Below, in pieces: positions 44,463 through 53,007 of a DNA stretch of 64,000 nucleotides. Position 1 is the stretch's first letter. The number at the start of each line of letters is the position of its first letter. Below the pieces are notes generated by a model. That model was not told the origin of the DNA. It saw nothing but the letters and a program-made list of their open reading frames with translations, and made no database searches. A program made the translations under genes and the position numbers. The DNA lies in NCBI GenBank assembly GCA_036751905.1, contig DAIOTP010000001.1, positions 1 through 64,000 of the forward strand, in the 5' to 3' direction. Origin of the DNA: T3Sed10-241 sp036751905 (GTDB taxonomy: Bacteria > Bacteroidota > Bacteroidia > Flavobacteriales_D > Cryomorphaceae).

Positions 44463-45592
44463 GGCTCCAAAATAAACATTTCGGCGGCAATACCATCGGC
44501 CATGAAGAGGCCCCGGGTGGTAAGTTTGAGCTGGCTGGCCTCCCGTGCAGCAAGTCCATTGGCGGTAAGCCCGGAGAGGTAAACTCCGAAACGGTGCTCC
44601 ATGTCAACGTTAAAGCGCTCGCGGGCAATGGAGAGATCAATACCACGTGCCATGCGCAGCCCTGTCATGATCCACTCATTGTAGCGGTCATAGGGGCCGG
44701 GCTCCTCTGCGGTCAGGGGAAGTAGGCCTTCCCTGATGCTGCGCAGGTAGGCAGCGTTGTTGGCCACATTCCAGCTGCGGCGACCCCCTGTAAGGCTATG
44801 GGCTGAGGGTCCTGCACCCATAAAGGGCTTGCCCTCCCAGTACGCGCTGTTGTGGCGGGAGTGGAATCCTGCTTTGGCAAAATTGCTCACCTCGTACTGC
44901 GCAAAGCCCGCAGCAGCCAAGAGCTCCACCATCATGCGAAACTGAGTAGCCGCTGCTTCTTCATCCACCGGCTGCTCGGTTCCCTTTTTCACGCGGTGGC
45001 CCAGTACGGTTTTGGGTTCTACGGTGAGGCAATACGCCGATACGTGCTCCACATCCAGCATTATGGCCTGTTCAAGAGCGGCTTTCCACGCAACAGCATC
45101 CAGTCCGGGCAAACCATATATGAGGTCAATGCTGATGTTCTTAAACCCTGCTGCCCGCGCATCGCGTATACAGTCCGTGCTTTGGCTTACCGTGTGGCTG
45201 CGGTTCATCCATTGCAGCATCTGCTCATCAAATGTTTGAATTCCTATGCTCAACCTGTTGGCACCCCAGCTCAGGAGGGATTCGAGCTTGGCCGGATGCA
45301 GGTCGTCGGGGTTGGCCTCTACGGTGCATTCAGCATTGTCCACCACCACATAATGTGATTCAACAGCCGCACGGATTGTGCCGAGCTGCGCTGCATTCAT
45401 CAGGCTGGGAGTACCCCCACCCAGATACAGGCTTTCTATTGCCTCACCTTTCAGCTCCCCATTCCTCATTTCGAGCTCTTTGGCAATGGCCCCCGCCATC
45501 GGCTCCATGTGCTGGGTTGAAGTGCTGAAGTGAAAGTCACAGTAGTGGCAGGCCTTTCGGCAAAAGGGTATATGGACGTAAATGCCTGCCAT
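44459..45592 (-). CDS. hemW: Radical SAM heme chaperone HemW
   Basis: 377 aa. The radical-SAM cluster motif is CRKACHYCDF (Cys11, Cys15, Cys18) directly at the N-terminus, followed by LYLGGGTPSLM, TVEANPDDL and RLSIGIQTFDEQML. The fourth cysteine of true HemN (coproporphyrinogen oxidase) is absent, which favours HemW, the heme-insertion chaperone. It overlaps its neighbours by 1 (histidine kinase stop) and 4 bases (cyclase). Confidence 0.92.
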   Translation of the reverse strand: MAGIYVHIPFCRKACHYCDFHFSTSTQHMEPMAGAIAKELEMRNGELKGEAIESLYLGGGTPSLMNAAQLGTIRAAVESHYVVVDNAECTVEANPDDLHPAKLESLLSWGANRLSIGIQTFDEQMLQWMNRSHTVSQSTDCIRDARAAGFKNISIDLIYGLPGLDAVAWKAALEQAIMLDVEHVSAYCLTVEPKTVLGHRVKKGTEQPVDEEAAATQFRMMVELLAAAGFAQYEVSNFAKAGFHSRHNSAYWEGKPFMGAGPSAHSLTGGRRSWNVANNAAYLRSIREGLLPLTAEEPGPYDRYNEWIMTGLRMARGIDLSIARERFNVDMEHRFGVYLSGLTANGLAAREASQLKLTTRGLFMADGIAAEMFILEP

Positions 45593-47103
45593 CAGGCTTT
45601 GGTTTTTAGCACAATACGAAAGGTGGTGCCTTTGTCGGGCTCGCTGCGCTTTACGAATATGCGTCCATTGTGGTAATTGTCAATGATGCGCTTTGCCAGG
45701 GAAAGTCCAAGACCCCAGCCCCGTCTTTTTGTGGTGAATCCAGGCTGGAAAACTGCCTTGTGCTTGGCCGATGGAATTCCTTTGCCTGTGTCGCTTATGT
45801 CGATGTACACATTTTGGATTTCATGGTATACATCGATGGTGATATCGCCTTGGCCCTCCATGGCATCCACCGCGTTTTTGAATAGGTTCTCGATCACCCA
45901 TCCGAAGAGGGCTTCATTGACCATGGCCTTCACTTCCGTCTTGCCGTGGGTGTTGATGTGAAACGATACCTTGCTCGATAGCCGTGGCTTTAGGTAGGCG
46001 ATGGCCCTGTTGAGTAAGCCCGTAACATCTGTAGGCTTCAATTCGGGGTTGGAGCCAATTTTTGAAAAGCGATCGGTGATGGTTTCAAGCCGCTCTACAT
46101 CCTTATTGAGTTTCTCTATGGTTTTGGGATCGGTGCCTTTTGCCTCGAGCAATTGCACCCATGCCATGAGGCTGCTGAGTGGCGTGCCCAATTGGTGTGC
46201 GGTTTCCTTGGCCATTCCTATCCATACCTGATTCTGCTCAGCCCGCCTGAATGTGCTGAAAATAAGGTAGGCGATAAACAAAAACAATCCAATGATGAGC
46301 AGCTGCACATAGGGGTAATAGCGCAGCGTGGTGAGGATAATGGACTCGGAGTAGTAGATGTAATTGGTCACTTGGTTGCCAAAGCGTACCTCAATGGGTT
46401 CATTCGTTGAGGCGAAGGCCTCCAGTTTGGCGCGCAGTGCAAGGCTATCAGTGAGTATAAGTGTATCCACATTGGTGGCGAGCAGTACCTGCGTGCGGCT
46501 CGAGTCCGTAAAAATCACGGGCACAGAACCCGAGTTCATCACCGTTTCGCTGATAAAGGAGTTGATCAAATCATCGAGGGTATGCTCAAGCTCAGTGATG
46601 ATCCGGGAGTCTTCGTAATATACTTTTTGCCTAATCCCGGCGAAACTGATGCGGATGGGCCGGTATTGGCTCCCCATTTTGGCGATAAGGCTGTCCACCT
46701 GCACTTTCGTGACTATCTTAGAGGAGTCGATGTTGCGGTCAAATTGCCGCTGGTCTTTTTCATCGACGATGAGCACCGGAATCGTCTTGTTGTTCACAAT
46801 GATGTCTTGCAGGAAGAGCAACTCATTGTTGTCATCGGCAATGACCATACGGGCGGTGGCCTGGGCCAGGAGGTTTACCTTTCCACGCTCTTCCTCGCGC
46901 AGGTCAGCAAAAAGCTTCTCGGTGTAATTGATCAGGCTGAGGCGTTTCTTCACTGCCTCCGACCACAACTCTACCCTTTCGCGCTCCTCTTCGCGTATTT
47001 TATTGACAATAAAGCTCGAGTACCACAGTGAAGCACCTACAATGAGCACTGCGAGGAACAGCAGCAGTATTTTAAATCTTTGCTTGCGCGAATAGAGGTT
47101 CAT
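45592..47103 (-). CDS. Membrane sensor histidine kinase
   Basis: 503 aa. Two hydrophobic segments (about 11-30 and 265-285) flank a periplasmic domain of about 230 residues that I do not recognise. A short cytoplasmic linker leads to the H-box AKETAHQLGTPLSSLMAW with His303, then VIENLFKNAVDAM, DTGKGIP and GWGLGLSLAKRII of the ATP-binding domain. No response regulator lies next to it, so its partner is unknown. It is translationally coupled to hemW. Confidence 0.9.
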   Translation of the reverse strand: MNLYSRKQRFKILLLFLAVLIVGASLWYSSFIVNKIREEERERVELWSEAVKKRLSLINYTEKLFADLREEERGKVNLLAQATARMVIADDNNELLFLQDIIVNNKTIPVLIVDEKDQRQFDRNIDSSKIVTKVQVDSLIAKMGSQYRPIRISFAGIRQKVYYEDSRIITELEHTLDDLINSFISETVMNSGSVPVIFTDSSRTQVLLATNVDTLILTDSLALRAKLEAFASTNEPIEVRFGNQVTNYIYYSESIILTTLRYYPYVQLLIIGLFLFIAYLIFSTFRRAEQNQVWIGMAKETAHQLGTPLSSLMAWVQLLEAKGTDPKTIEKLNKDVERLETITDRFSKIGSNPELKPTDVTGLLNRAIAYLKPRLSSKVSFHINTHGKTEVKAMVNEALFGWVIENLFKNAVDAMEGQGDITIDVYHEIQNVYIDISDTGKGIPSAKHKAVFQPGFTTKRRGWGLGLSLAKRIIDNYHNGRIFVKRSEPDKGTTFRIVLKTKA

Positions 47104-47178
47104 CGGCTGTTAGGGCTCGCTGTCCACAGTGAAGCATCCATTGAGCATGCCAAAAGTACGACCTCTTGGGCGTATGTG

Positions 47179-49860
47179 CTAGAGGTCGTCATCATCACCG
47201 GGATCATCAACAGGTTTTTTGGGTTTGGTACGTCGGGTGGGTGGGGTTTGGCTTGGGGCAGTCGGGTTCTGCTTTTGCAAATCCTCATTGCGTTTTTCAA
47301 ATTCATCCCACTCTACTTTGAATTGTGGGCCTTTCTCCACCGGAGCAGAGGGCACCACCGCGCTGCTGTCGCCCTTGAACAAGCCAAACTCTTGCTTGAA
47401 GATGCCCTTCACGGTCGATTTTTCCCTGGAAAAATCATCTTTTCTTTTTTGTCGGGCGCCTTCCTTGTCCATGCTGAATATGGGATCGTCCACATTGCCT
47501 GTCATTTGGAGAAAAAGACGCAAGCCCGTTTGGTCATCCACGAGGTATCCAAACTCCTCTGTGCGGGGTTTGCCTGTACGAAATAGCTCACTGAGCCTGA
47601 AATTGAGCCTGTAATCAATGCGGTTGTCAAAATCATGCTTTCCCGAGAGCTGAAGCGTGAGTGCTGATGAACCCACACGCATGGCAGGTATGTACACTAC
47701 GCGGTCGCGTATGTCGATGGTATTGCGCAGTGTATCAAAATCAATTGATGCCAGCTTCTTTTCAAATGCATCGACCTTCACAAGCGAGCGCCACACCATA
47801 TTGCCGCGTAGGTAATCAGCCACTTCGGCCAGTGCTTCCACCTTTTGGAGCTTGCCCTTCACCACCTCCAGTTCCACCATGGACTGAATCGATGCCGCAT
47901 CGAGCTCAAGACCCTCACTCAGCAGGGCTTTGAACTTCACCGAAGCATCGGCGCGGCCACTGATTTGCCTTGAGCTCACCATGCTCTGCCCGAAATCTTC
48001 GAATGCATAGAAGAGCTGTGATACATCCATTTGCTGCAAAGCAAGCCCCGCATCCACCTGGTAACTCTTATGTGTTTTTCGGGCTACGGAAGCCCTACCC
48101 TCCGCCTGACCTGAGGCCAGCTGAAAGCGTATAGGATTGAGGGTGAGCAGCTCCTTGCTGTACACCGCCCTTCCGGAAATGTTGCGGGCCACAAAGCGCC
48201 TGAAGGTAGCCTCGCCAAGTTCAAGCTGCACATCAAAGCTCACCATTTCGGGCAGGCTAAAGCGGTAACTCGTGTCGCGCCTGCTCTCGGAAGTATTCCA
48301 CAGCGTATTGAAATCAAGGCTCGGCGCTGCCAAATCGGCGGCAATGTAAAGGCGCTGCCCGTCGAGCAGGAGGTAAGGCAAGGCGTTGCTCAATTTGCCG
48401 CTGAAGCGGAAATCACTGCCATTGACCTTGGCGCGTCCGTCCTGCACGCTGATGGCGTTATCATCAAGGCGCAACTCACCATTGATGGCTTCAAAGTGGG
48501 CCGAGGCCTCCCTGGGCTTCAAACCCCCGTCTTTTACATCGATTTTTCCATCGAAACTGATGCCCTTCAGGGTTGCTGCCTTGGCCGATTCAGTGTCATA
48601 CCGCAGCTTTCCCTGCAAGGTGCCTTCCATGGCCACCTTGCCTTTGAGCACATCCAAATAGTCGATGTTGAAGAAATTGCGTACCTCCTGAAGGTCCAGG
48701 CTGCCGCTGATGCGCAGGTTGATTTCTGGTAAACTGAAGTTGCGCACACTCCCAGCAAGGCTCAATCTGCCCGGCCCAAGGCTGCCCTGCAACTTATCGA
48801 TGTACAACGATACAAGGGCGCCACGCACCTGCAAGCTGCCCGCGCCTTCCTGGATTTCAGCTTTGCCGAGCGCTACATCGTGCTGGAAACTCCCTTTGGC
48901 CCTGTCAAAGAGCAGGTCGAGGTGCAGCGGCTTGTTATTGGCATCTTTGGCCTCGAGTACGATGTCTGTTTTTCCCTTTGCCTTGTACGCACGCAGGCTG
49001 TGGCGCATTCCCCGAGGGAGCAATTCGATAATATGATCGATCTGAGCTGCTTGCGCCTCCATGCGAATTTCCCAGGCATGGTGGTGTTCAGGGTCGTAAT
49101 GTCCGCGCACACCCAGCTTTTGCCTGCCCAGCTGTATCAGTGGTGCGCTGAGTTCATGGCGCTTGCTGAGGTTGTTGATTTGAAATGCCAGCTCCCCACG
49201 GATAGGCAAATTGGTGTAAAGCGTATCACCATCGGTACTGAAATAATGCAAATCAACCGTGCAGTGGCTTCCCACTTCATACACTTCTGTACCAAAACTG
49301 CCGCGTGCGGTGGCCTCACGAATCAGCAGCTCTGTGGCAGGCCCACCCGCCTCACGGTACCTAAACCGAAAGTCGTTGAAAGCGATATTTTGCAGTGAAA
49401 TCACCGCCGGATCGGCACTTTCAGCGCTTTTCCAGAAATGGTAATTGTCTTTGCCTTTCGGAAAAAACTCCATGTGGAAGAAGCCGCTGTTGAGGTCGGC
49501 CTCGCTGATGCGGTACTGCTTGCGCAAAAAGTCCCACAGACTTATCTGAAGGTACAAGTCTTTCACATAGAGCAGTGTATCACATTGCCTGCCCTCACAA
49601 TATGCTTCGGGAACCACCACATGGCTGAGCCGCAAGGAGGCATAGGGAAAGCGCTGCATAAGGCTCAGGTTGATATCCTCCACCTTCACTTCCACATCGA
49701 GCAGCCGATTTACCTCATACACCACAATATCCCGCACTTCGGGCTCGTACTTTTTTGCCAGAAAATAGGCCACCGTACCCGCCACCAGGAGCAGGGTCAG
49801 GATAACAAGAAGGGTTTGGGCGATTCTTTTAAGCACAGGTGCTGCGGCGTATGGCTGCAA
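47179..49860 (-). CDS. AsmA-family protein
   Basis: 893 aa with one N-terminal membrane segment (about 12-34), then a very long, strand-rich periplasmic domain. The start after the membrane helix, EVNRLLDVEVKVEDINLSLMQRFPYASLRLSHV, is typical of AsmA-like proteins, which are thought to span the periplasm and move phospholipids towards the outer membrane. The C-terminus is a Pro/Lys-rich tail ending in acidic DDPGDDDDL. It lies between rluB (28 bases) and the histidine kinase (75 bases). Confidence 0.85.
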   Translation of the reverse strand: MQPYAAAPVLKRIAQTLLVILTLLLVAGTVAYFLAKKYEPEVRDIVVYEVNRLLDVEVKVEDINLSLMQRFPYASLRLSHVVVPEAYCEGRQCDTLLYVKDLYLQISLWDFLRKQYRISEADLNSGFFHMEFFPKGKDNYHFWKSAESADPAVISLQNIAFNDFRFRYREAGGPATELLIREATARGSFGTEVYEVGSHCTVDLHYFSTDGDTLYTNLPIRGELAFQINNLSKRHELSAPLIQLGRQKLGVRGHYDPEHHHAWEIRMEAQAAQIDHIIELLPRGMRHSLRAYKAKGKTDIVLEAKDANNKPLHLDLLFDRAKGSFQHDVALGKAEIQEGAGSLQVRGALVSLYIDKLQGSLGPGRLSLAGSVRNFSLPEINLRISGSLDLQEVRNFFNIDYLDVLKGKVAMEGTLQGKLRYDTESAKAATLKGISFDGKIDVKDGGLKPREASAHFEAINGELRLDDNAISVQDGRAKVNGSDFRFSGKLSNALPYLLLDGQRLYIAADLAAPSLDFNTLWNTSESRRDTSYRFSLPEMVSFDVQLELGEATFRRFVARNISGRAVYSKELLTLNPIRFQLASGQAEGRASVARKTHKSYQVDAGLALQQMDVSQLFYAFEDFGQSMVSSRQISGRADASVKFKALLSEGLELDAASIQSMVELEVVKGKLQKVEALAEVADYLRGNMVWRSLVKVDAFEKKLASIDFDTLRNTIDIRDRVVYIPAMRVGSSALTLQLSGKHDFDNRIDYRLNFRLSELFRTGKPRTEEFGYLVDDQTGLRLFLQMTGNVDDPIFSMDKEGARQKRKDDFSREKSTVKGIFKQEFGLFKGDSSAVVPSAPVEKGPQFKVEWDEFEKRNEDLQKQNPTAPSQTPPTRRTKPKKPVDDPGDDDDL

Positions 49861-49888
49861 GCTTACAAACGGTTTGCCAAAGCAAAAA

Positions 49889-50941
49889 TTACAGCATTTT
49901 CAAGCGACTTATCTCCTGCTCGGTAAGGTTACGCCATTTGCCCCTTGGCAGGTCCTTCTTGGTGAGGCCCGCAAAGGTCACGCGGTCAAGCTTTAGTACT
50001 TTGTATCCGAGATGTTCGAAGAGCTTTCGTACCGTTTGGCTGCGCCCGCTCAGCAGCTCTATTCCCACCTGCTTTTTGTCCTTGCCTTCATCCACATACG
50101 CCACTTCACTGGCCTTTGTGAGGCCATGCTCGAGGGGCACCCCTTCGAGCAGTGATTTGAGGTGTATGGGCTTTACGGCTTTATCGGTATGCACATGGTA
50201 AAGATTTTTGACGCCATGGCTGGAGTGTGCGAGTTTCTTGGCCATGTGGCCGTCGTTGGTAAAGAGCAGCAAGCCGGAGGTATTGCGGTCAAGTCGGCCT
50301 ACGGATACAAGACGCACATCGCCCACGCGGCGCAACAAGGTCATCACAGTTTTGAGTTCGCTGGGATCTTTGGACACGGTGATGTAGTCTTTGGGCTTGT
50401 TCAGCAGCACATACACCGGCTTTTCGGGATTGATGCGCTCGCCGGCATAGGTCACCTTATCGGCAGGCTGTACCTGGTAGCCCATTTCGGTGATTTGCTT
50501 TCCATTTACCTCGATCAAGCCCTGGCTTATCAGGTTATCGGCTTCACGGCGCGAGCATATGCCGGCATTGGCTATGTACTTGTTGAGGCGCATGGTGTGC
50601 CGCACCTCTACAACGGGCCTTCCCTTCCAGGTTTTGTCTTGCAACTTGCGGTACTGGGTTCTGTTGCTGCGCTGGGGTTTTTCGCCCGGAGTTTTTTCTG
50701 CCCTCCAGCCACCCGTGTGGTCTGGCTTGGCTGCGGACTTCTGGTTTTTACGGCTTTCGCCAAATGGGCTTTTGCCCGTGGTGGCGGTGCCGTACCTGGT
50801 GCCGGGTTTACTGCCAGAGGGCCTTCCGCCTGGTGGTTTGCTTCCTTCGGATTTGGCGGCGGCGGGTTTGCTGCCTGTGGGCTTGGTATTGCGGGAAGTG
50901 GATTTGCGTGGGGGCCTTGGGGCACCTTCTTTTTTGGCCAT
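49889..50941 (-). CDS. Pseudouridine synthase RluB-like, with long basic N-terminal extension
   Basis: 350 aa. The first ~115 residues are a Lys/Pro/Ser/Gly/Arg-rich low-complexity extension. An S4 RNA-binding domain follows (RLNKYIANAGICSRREAD, from about 118) and then the catalytic domain with SVGRLDRNTSGLLL (Asp218) and ELLSGRSQTVRKLFEHLG. RluB/RluE/RluF-group enzymes make pseudouridine in rRNA; the exact site cannot be told here. It is 32 bases after yraN and 28 before the AsmA-like gene. Confidence 0.9.
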   Translation of the reverse strand: MAKKEGAPRPPRKSTSRNTKPTGSKPAAAKSEGSKPPGGRPSGSKPGTRYGTATTGKSPFGESRKNQKSAAKPDHTGGWRAEKTPGEKPQRSNRTQYRKLQDKTWKGRPVVEVRHTMRLNKYIANAGICSRREADNLISQGLIEVNGKQITEMGYQVQPADKVTYAGERINPEKPVYVLLNKPKDYITVSKDPSELKTVMTLLRRVGDVRLVSVGRLDRNTSGLLLFTNDGHMAKKLAHSSHGVKNLYHVHTDKAVKPIHLKSLLEGVPLEHGLTKASEVAYVDEGKDKKQVGIELLSGRSQTVRKLFEHLGYKVLKLDRVTFAGLTKKDLPRGKWRNLTEQEISRLKML

Positions 50942-50973
50942 AGAGCGTGGGTGATTTTTACGAAAGTAAGAAT

Positions 50974-51345
50974 TTAAAGCAGGGGATAGAAAGCGTCGGG
51001 CAGGTGCACAAGGCCGTCGGGCTCATTCATGGTAATGGCTACAATGTCGAATCGGGCTTCTTTCTCCACATTGTAGCGGCGTATATATTCATTGGCAGCC
51101 CTGATCATGAAGCGCTGTTTTTTGCGGTCCACGAAAATTTCAGGGCTTCCGAAGGCATTGTTTTTGCGGGTTTTCACCTCTACAAAAATTACAAATTCCT
51201 TGTTTTCAGCTATAATATCTATTTCATCGTGTCCATGTTGCCAGTTTCGGTCACGAATTTTGAAACCCAGCGATTCCAAGTGCGTACAAGCACGTGATTC
51301 GCCCTCGTTTCCGATTTGCTTGGTCGAATTAGACATGTTAAACAA
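50974..51345 (-). CDS. YraN/UPF0102 family protein (nuclease-like fold)
   Basis: 123 aa, typical length. NEGESRACTHLESLGFKIRDRNW, DEIDIIAENKEFVIFVEVKTRK (with the Asp and Glu-x-Lys of a restriction-endonuclease-like fold) and RFDIVAI are the family landmarks. No activity is firmly established. It diverges from the DUF4412 gene with only 41 bases between the starts. Confidence 0.93.
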   Translation of the reverse strand: MFNMSNSTKQIGNEGESRACTHLESLGFKIRDRNWQHGHDEIDIIAENKEFVIFVEVKTRKNNAFGSPEIFVDRKKQRFMIRAANEYIRRYNVEKEARFDIVAITMNEPDGLVHLPDAFYPLL

Positions 51346-51386
51346 AAAACTGAGGATCTTACGGTTCCTTTTAAACGATTAAAGTT

Positions 51387-52031
51387 ATGAAACTTTCTTT
51401 CAAGACACTCGCAACTTTGGTTGCATCTGCCATGCTAAGTTCGGTTGCACTCGCTACCGGGCCTTTTCAGGGAATGATTAAGTTTACCAAAACCATCGGC
51501 CCTGTCACCGCGAATTATACGTATTTTGTAAAAGGCGACAAAGTGCGCGTGGAGGAATTGGGTGAAAATGGTGAGGTGCAAGGCATCATGATCATTGACA
51601 CCAAAGCCAACACGGTAAAAGCGCTAAGTCCCGAGCGACAAATGTACATAGATGTTCCGAACAAACGTCCAGCACGTGAAACGGAAGTGTATGTACAGAA
51701 GACCGGAAAAACAGAAGTGATCAATGGTTACAGCTGTAGTGAAGTAAAGGTATCAGGCAAAACCGATGGCCGTGAAGTGACCTACTGGATGGCCGATGCC
51801 GATTTCGATTTCTTCATCCCGATGCTTGAAACCCTCAACAGGAAGGACAAGCTGGCGGTATACTTCATGAATATTCCTGACATTGAAGGCGTATTTCCAA
51901 TGGTTGGCGTAGAGCGCAAAACCGATGGCGTAGAGCTCTCAAAGCTGCAGGTAGTGGAAATGAAGAAAACCGACCTGGAAAACAAGCTTTTCGAAATTCC
52001 TGCGAACTATACCAAGTTCGAGCGCGAGTAA
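51387..52031 (+). CDS. DUF4412-family secreted protein
   Basis: 214 aa with a signal peptide ending VALATG. The mature chain (MIKFTKTIGPVTANYTYFVKGDKVRVEE, IIDTKANTVKALSPERQMYIDVP, INGYSCSEVKVSGK) matches the DUF4412 pattern common in Bacteroidota, a beta-rich periplasmic protein related in shape to LolA-like domains. Function unknown. It ends just before a strong terminator that overlaps the convergent LD-carboxypeptidase gene. Confidence 0.8.
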   Translation: MKLSFKTLATLVASAMLSSVALATGPFQGMIKFTKTIGPVTANYTYFVKGDKVRVEELGENGEVQGIMIIDTKANTVKALSPERQMYIDVPNKRPARETEVYVQKTGKTEVINGYSCSEVKVSGKTDGREVTYWMADADFDFFIPMLETLNRKDKLAVYFMNIPDIEGVFPMVGVERKTDGVELSKLQVVEMKKTDLENKLFEIPANYTKFERE

Positions 52032-52039
52032 GTATAAGT

Positions 52040-52942
52040 CTACTCAATTATCGAAGGCTGATCGTGTTGCACGGTCAGCCTTATTTTTTTGCCATGCACC
52101 CACGCCCTGTTGTCGGTAAGGTGGCCGGAAGGTACCCCAAAAGCCACGGGGTAGGCATACGGCGCCACATGCTCGGCAATGATCTCCTCAGCCGTTTTGC
52201 CGTAAGGCACTGGATTGTCGCGCATGCTGGTCATGCTGCCCACGGCAAGGCCTGCCAGCTTGCTGAGCACCCCGCTGCGGCGCAAAGCCAGCAACATGCG
52301 GTCCATGTGATAGAGGTACTCATCGAGGTCTTCGATAAACAAAATTTTTCCACTGAAATCCATCTCCGATGCACTGCCCATAATGCTGTACAACACGCTG
52401 AGGTTGCCTCCCACCATGACACCTTCGGCCACGCCGGGCCGGTCGAGCCGGTGGTCGAGCGCAGTGAGGGGCACCTGCCCGCCTGTAAGTATGAGGCGGA
52501 TGCTTTCCAAAGCCTCGGCGGTATTGTCCCCAAAGTTGATGGGCATACTGCCATGGATGCTCTGAATGCCAGCATGTTTGTATAGGTGGGAATGGAGTGC
52601 CGTCACATCGCTGTAGCCAATGAACCATTTGGGCTGCTTCTTCAGAGGGCTGAAATCAACATCATCGAGCAGCCGTGCTGTGCCATATCCTCCGCGTGCG
52701 CTGAGCACAGCCTTCACCTCAGGATCGTTGATCGCATCCTGCAAGTCCCTGCGCCGATCGGCATCCAAACCGGCGAGTTGGTGGTTGACGGCAAATAGAT
52801 TTTTGCCAGGCTTCATGCGGAAGCCCCAGGCTTCAATGCGCTTCCGGGCCAGCTCCGCCTGGCTGGGTTCAACTCTTCGGGCGGTGGAAATCAAGGCGAT
52901 CACATCGCCGGGTTGAAGTGCGGGAGGGCTGATTGCTTCCAT
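52040..52942 (-). CDS. LD-carboxypeptidase (peptidase S66)
   Basis: 300 aa. Removes the terminal D-alanine from murein tetrapeptides in peptidoglycan recycling (LdcA type). The nucleophile is Ser111 in FIGYSDVTAL; the Glu (LFIEDLDEYLYHMDR) and the His (FGVPSGHLTDN) of the Ser-His-Glu triad are in family order. No signal peptide, so cytoplasmic. Its last codons overlap the terminator of the opposite DUF4412 gene. Confidence 0.92.
   Translation of the reverse strand: MEAISPPALQPGDVIALISTARRVEPSQAELARKRIEAWGFRMKPGKNLFAVNHQLAGLDADRRRDLQDAINDPEVKAVLSARGGYGTARLLDDVDFSPLKKQPKWFIGYSDVTALHSHLYKHAGIQSIHGSMPINFGDNTAEALESIRLILTGGQVPLTALDHRLDRPGVAEGVMVGGNLSVLYSIMGSASEMDFSGKILFIEDLDEYLYHMDRMLLALRRSGVLSKLAGLAVGSMTSMRDNPVPYGKTAEEIIAEHVAPYAYPVAFGVPSGHLTDNRAWVHGKKIRLTVQHDQPSIIE
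52054..52090 (+). terminator. Rho-independent terminator inside a convergent CDS
   Basis: AAGGCTGA (52054-52061) pairs with TCAGCCTT (52075-52082), continued by CGTG/CACG and a 3-base loop, then ATTTTTTT. It ends DUF4412 transcripts but lies within the 3' end of the LD-carboxypeptidase coding sequence on the other strand. Confidence 0.85.
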
Positions 52943-52974
52943 GGTGCTTGATGGCGCTGGGTTACGTGATTCAC

Positions 52975-52982
52975 TATCTTTG
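52975..52982 (+). promoter_or_regulatory. -7 element of metG
   Basis: TATCTTTG, perfect TAnnTTTG. It puts the transcript start downstream of the ATG candidates at 52933 and 52951 and supports the TTG start at 53008. Confidence 0.45.
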
Positions 52983-53007
52983 CGCAGTACAAACTAGCAC
53001 ATTCCTT

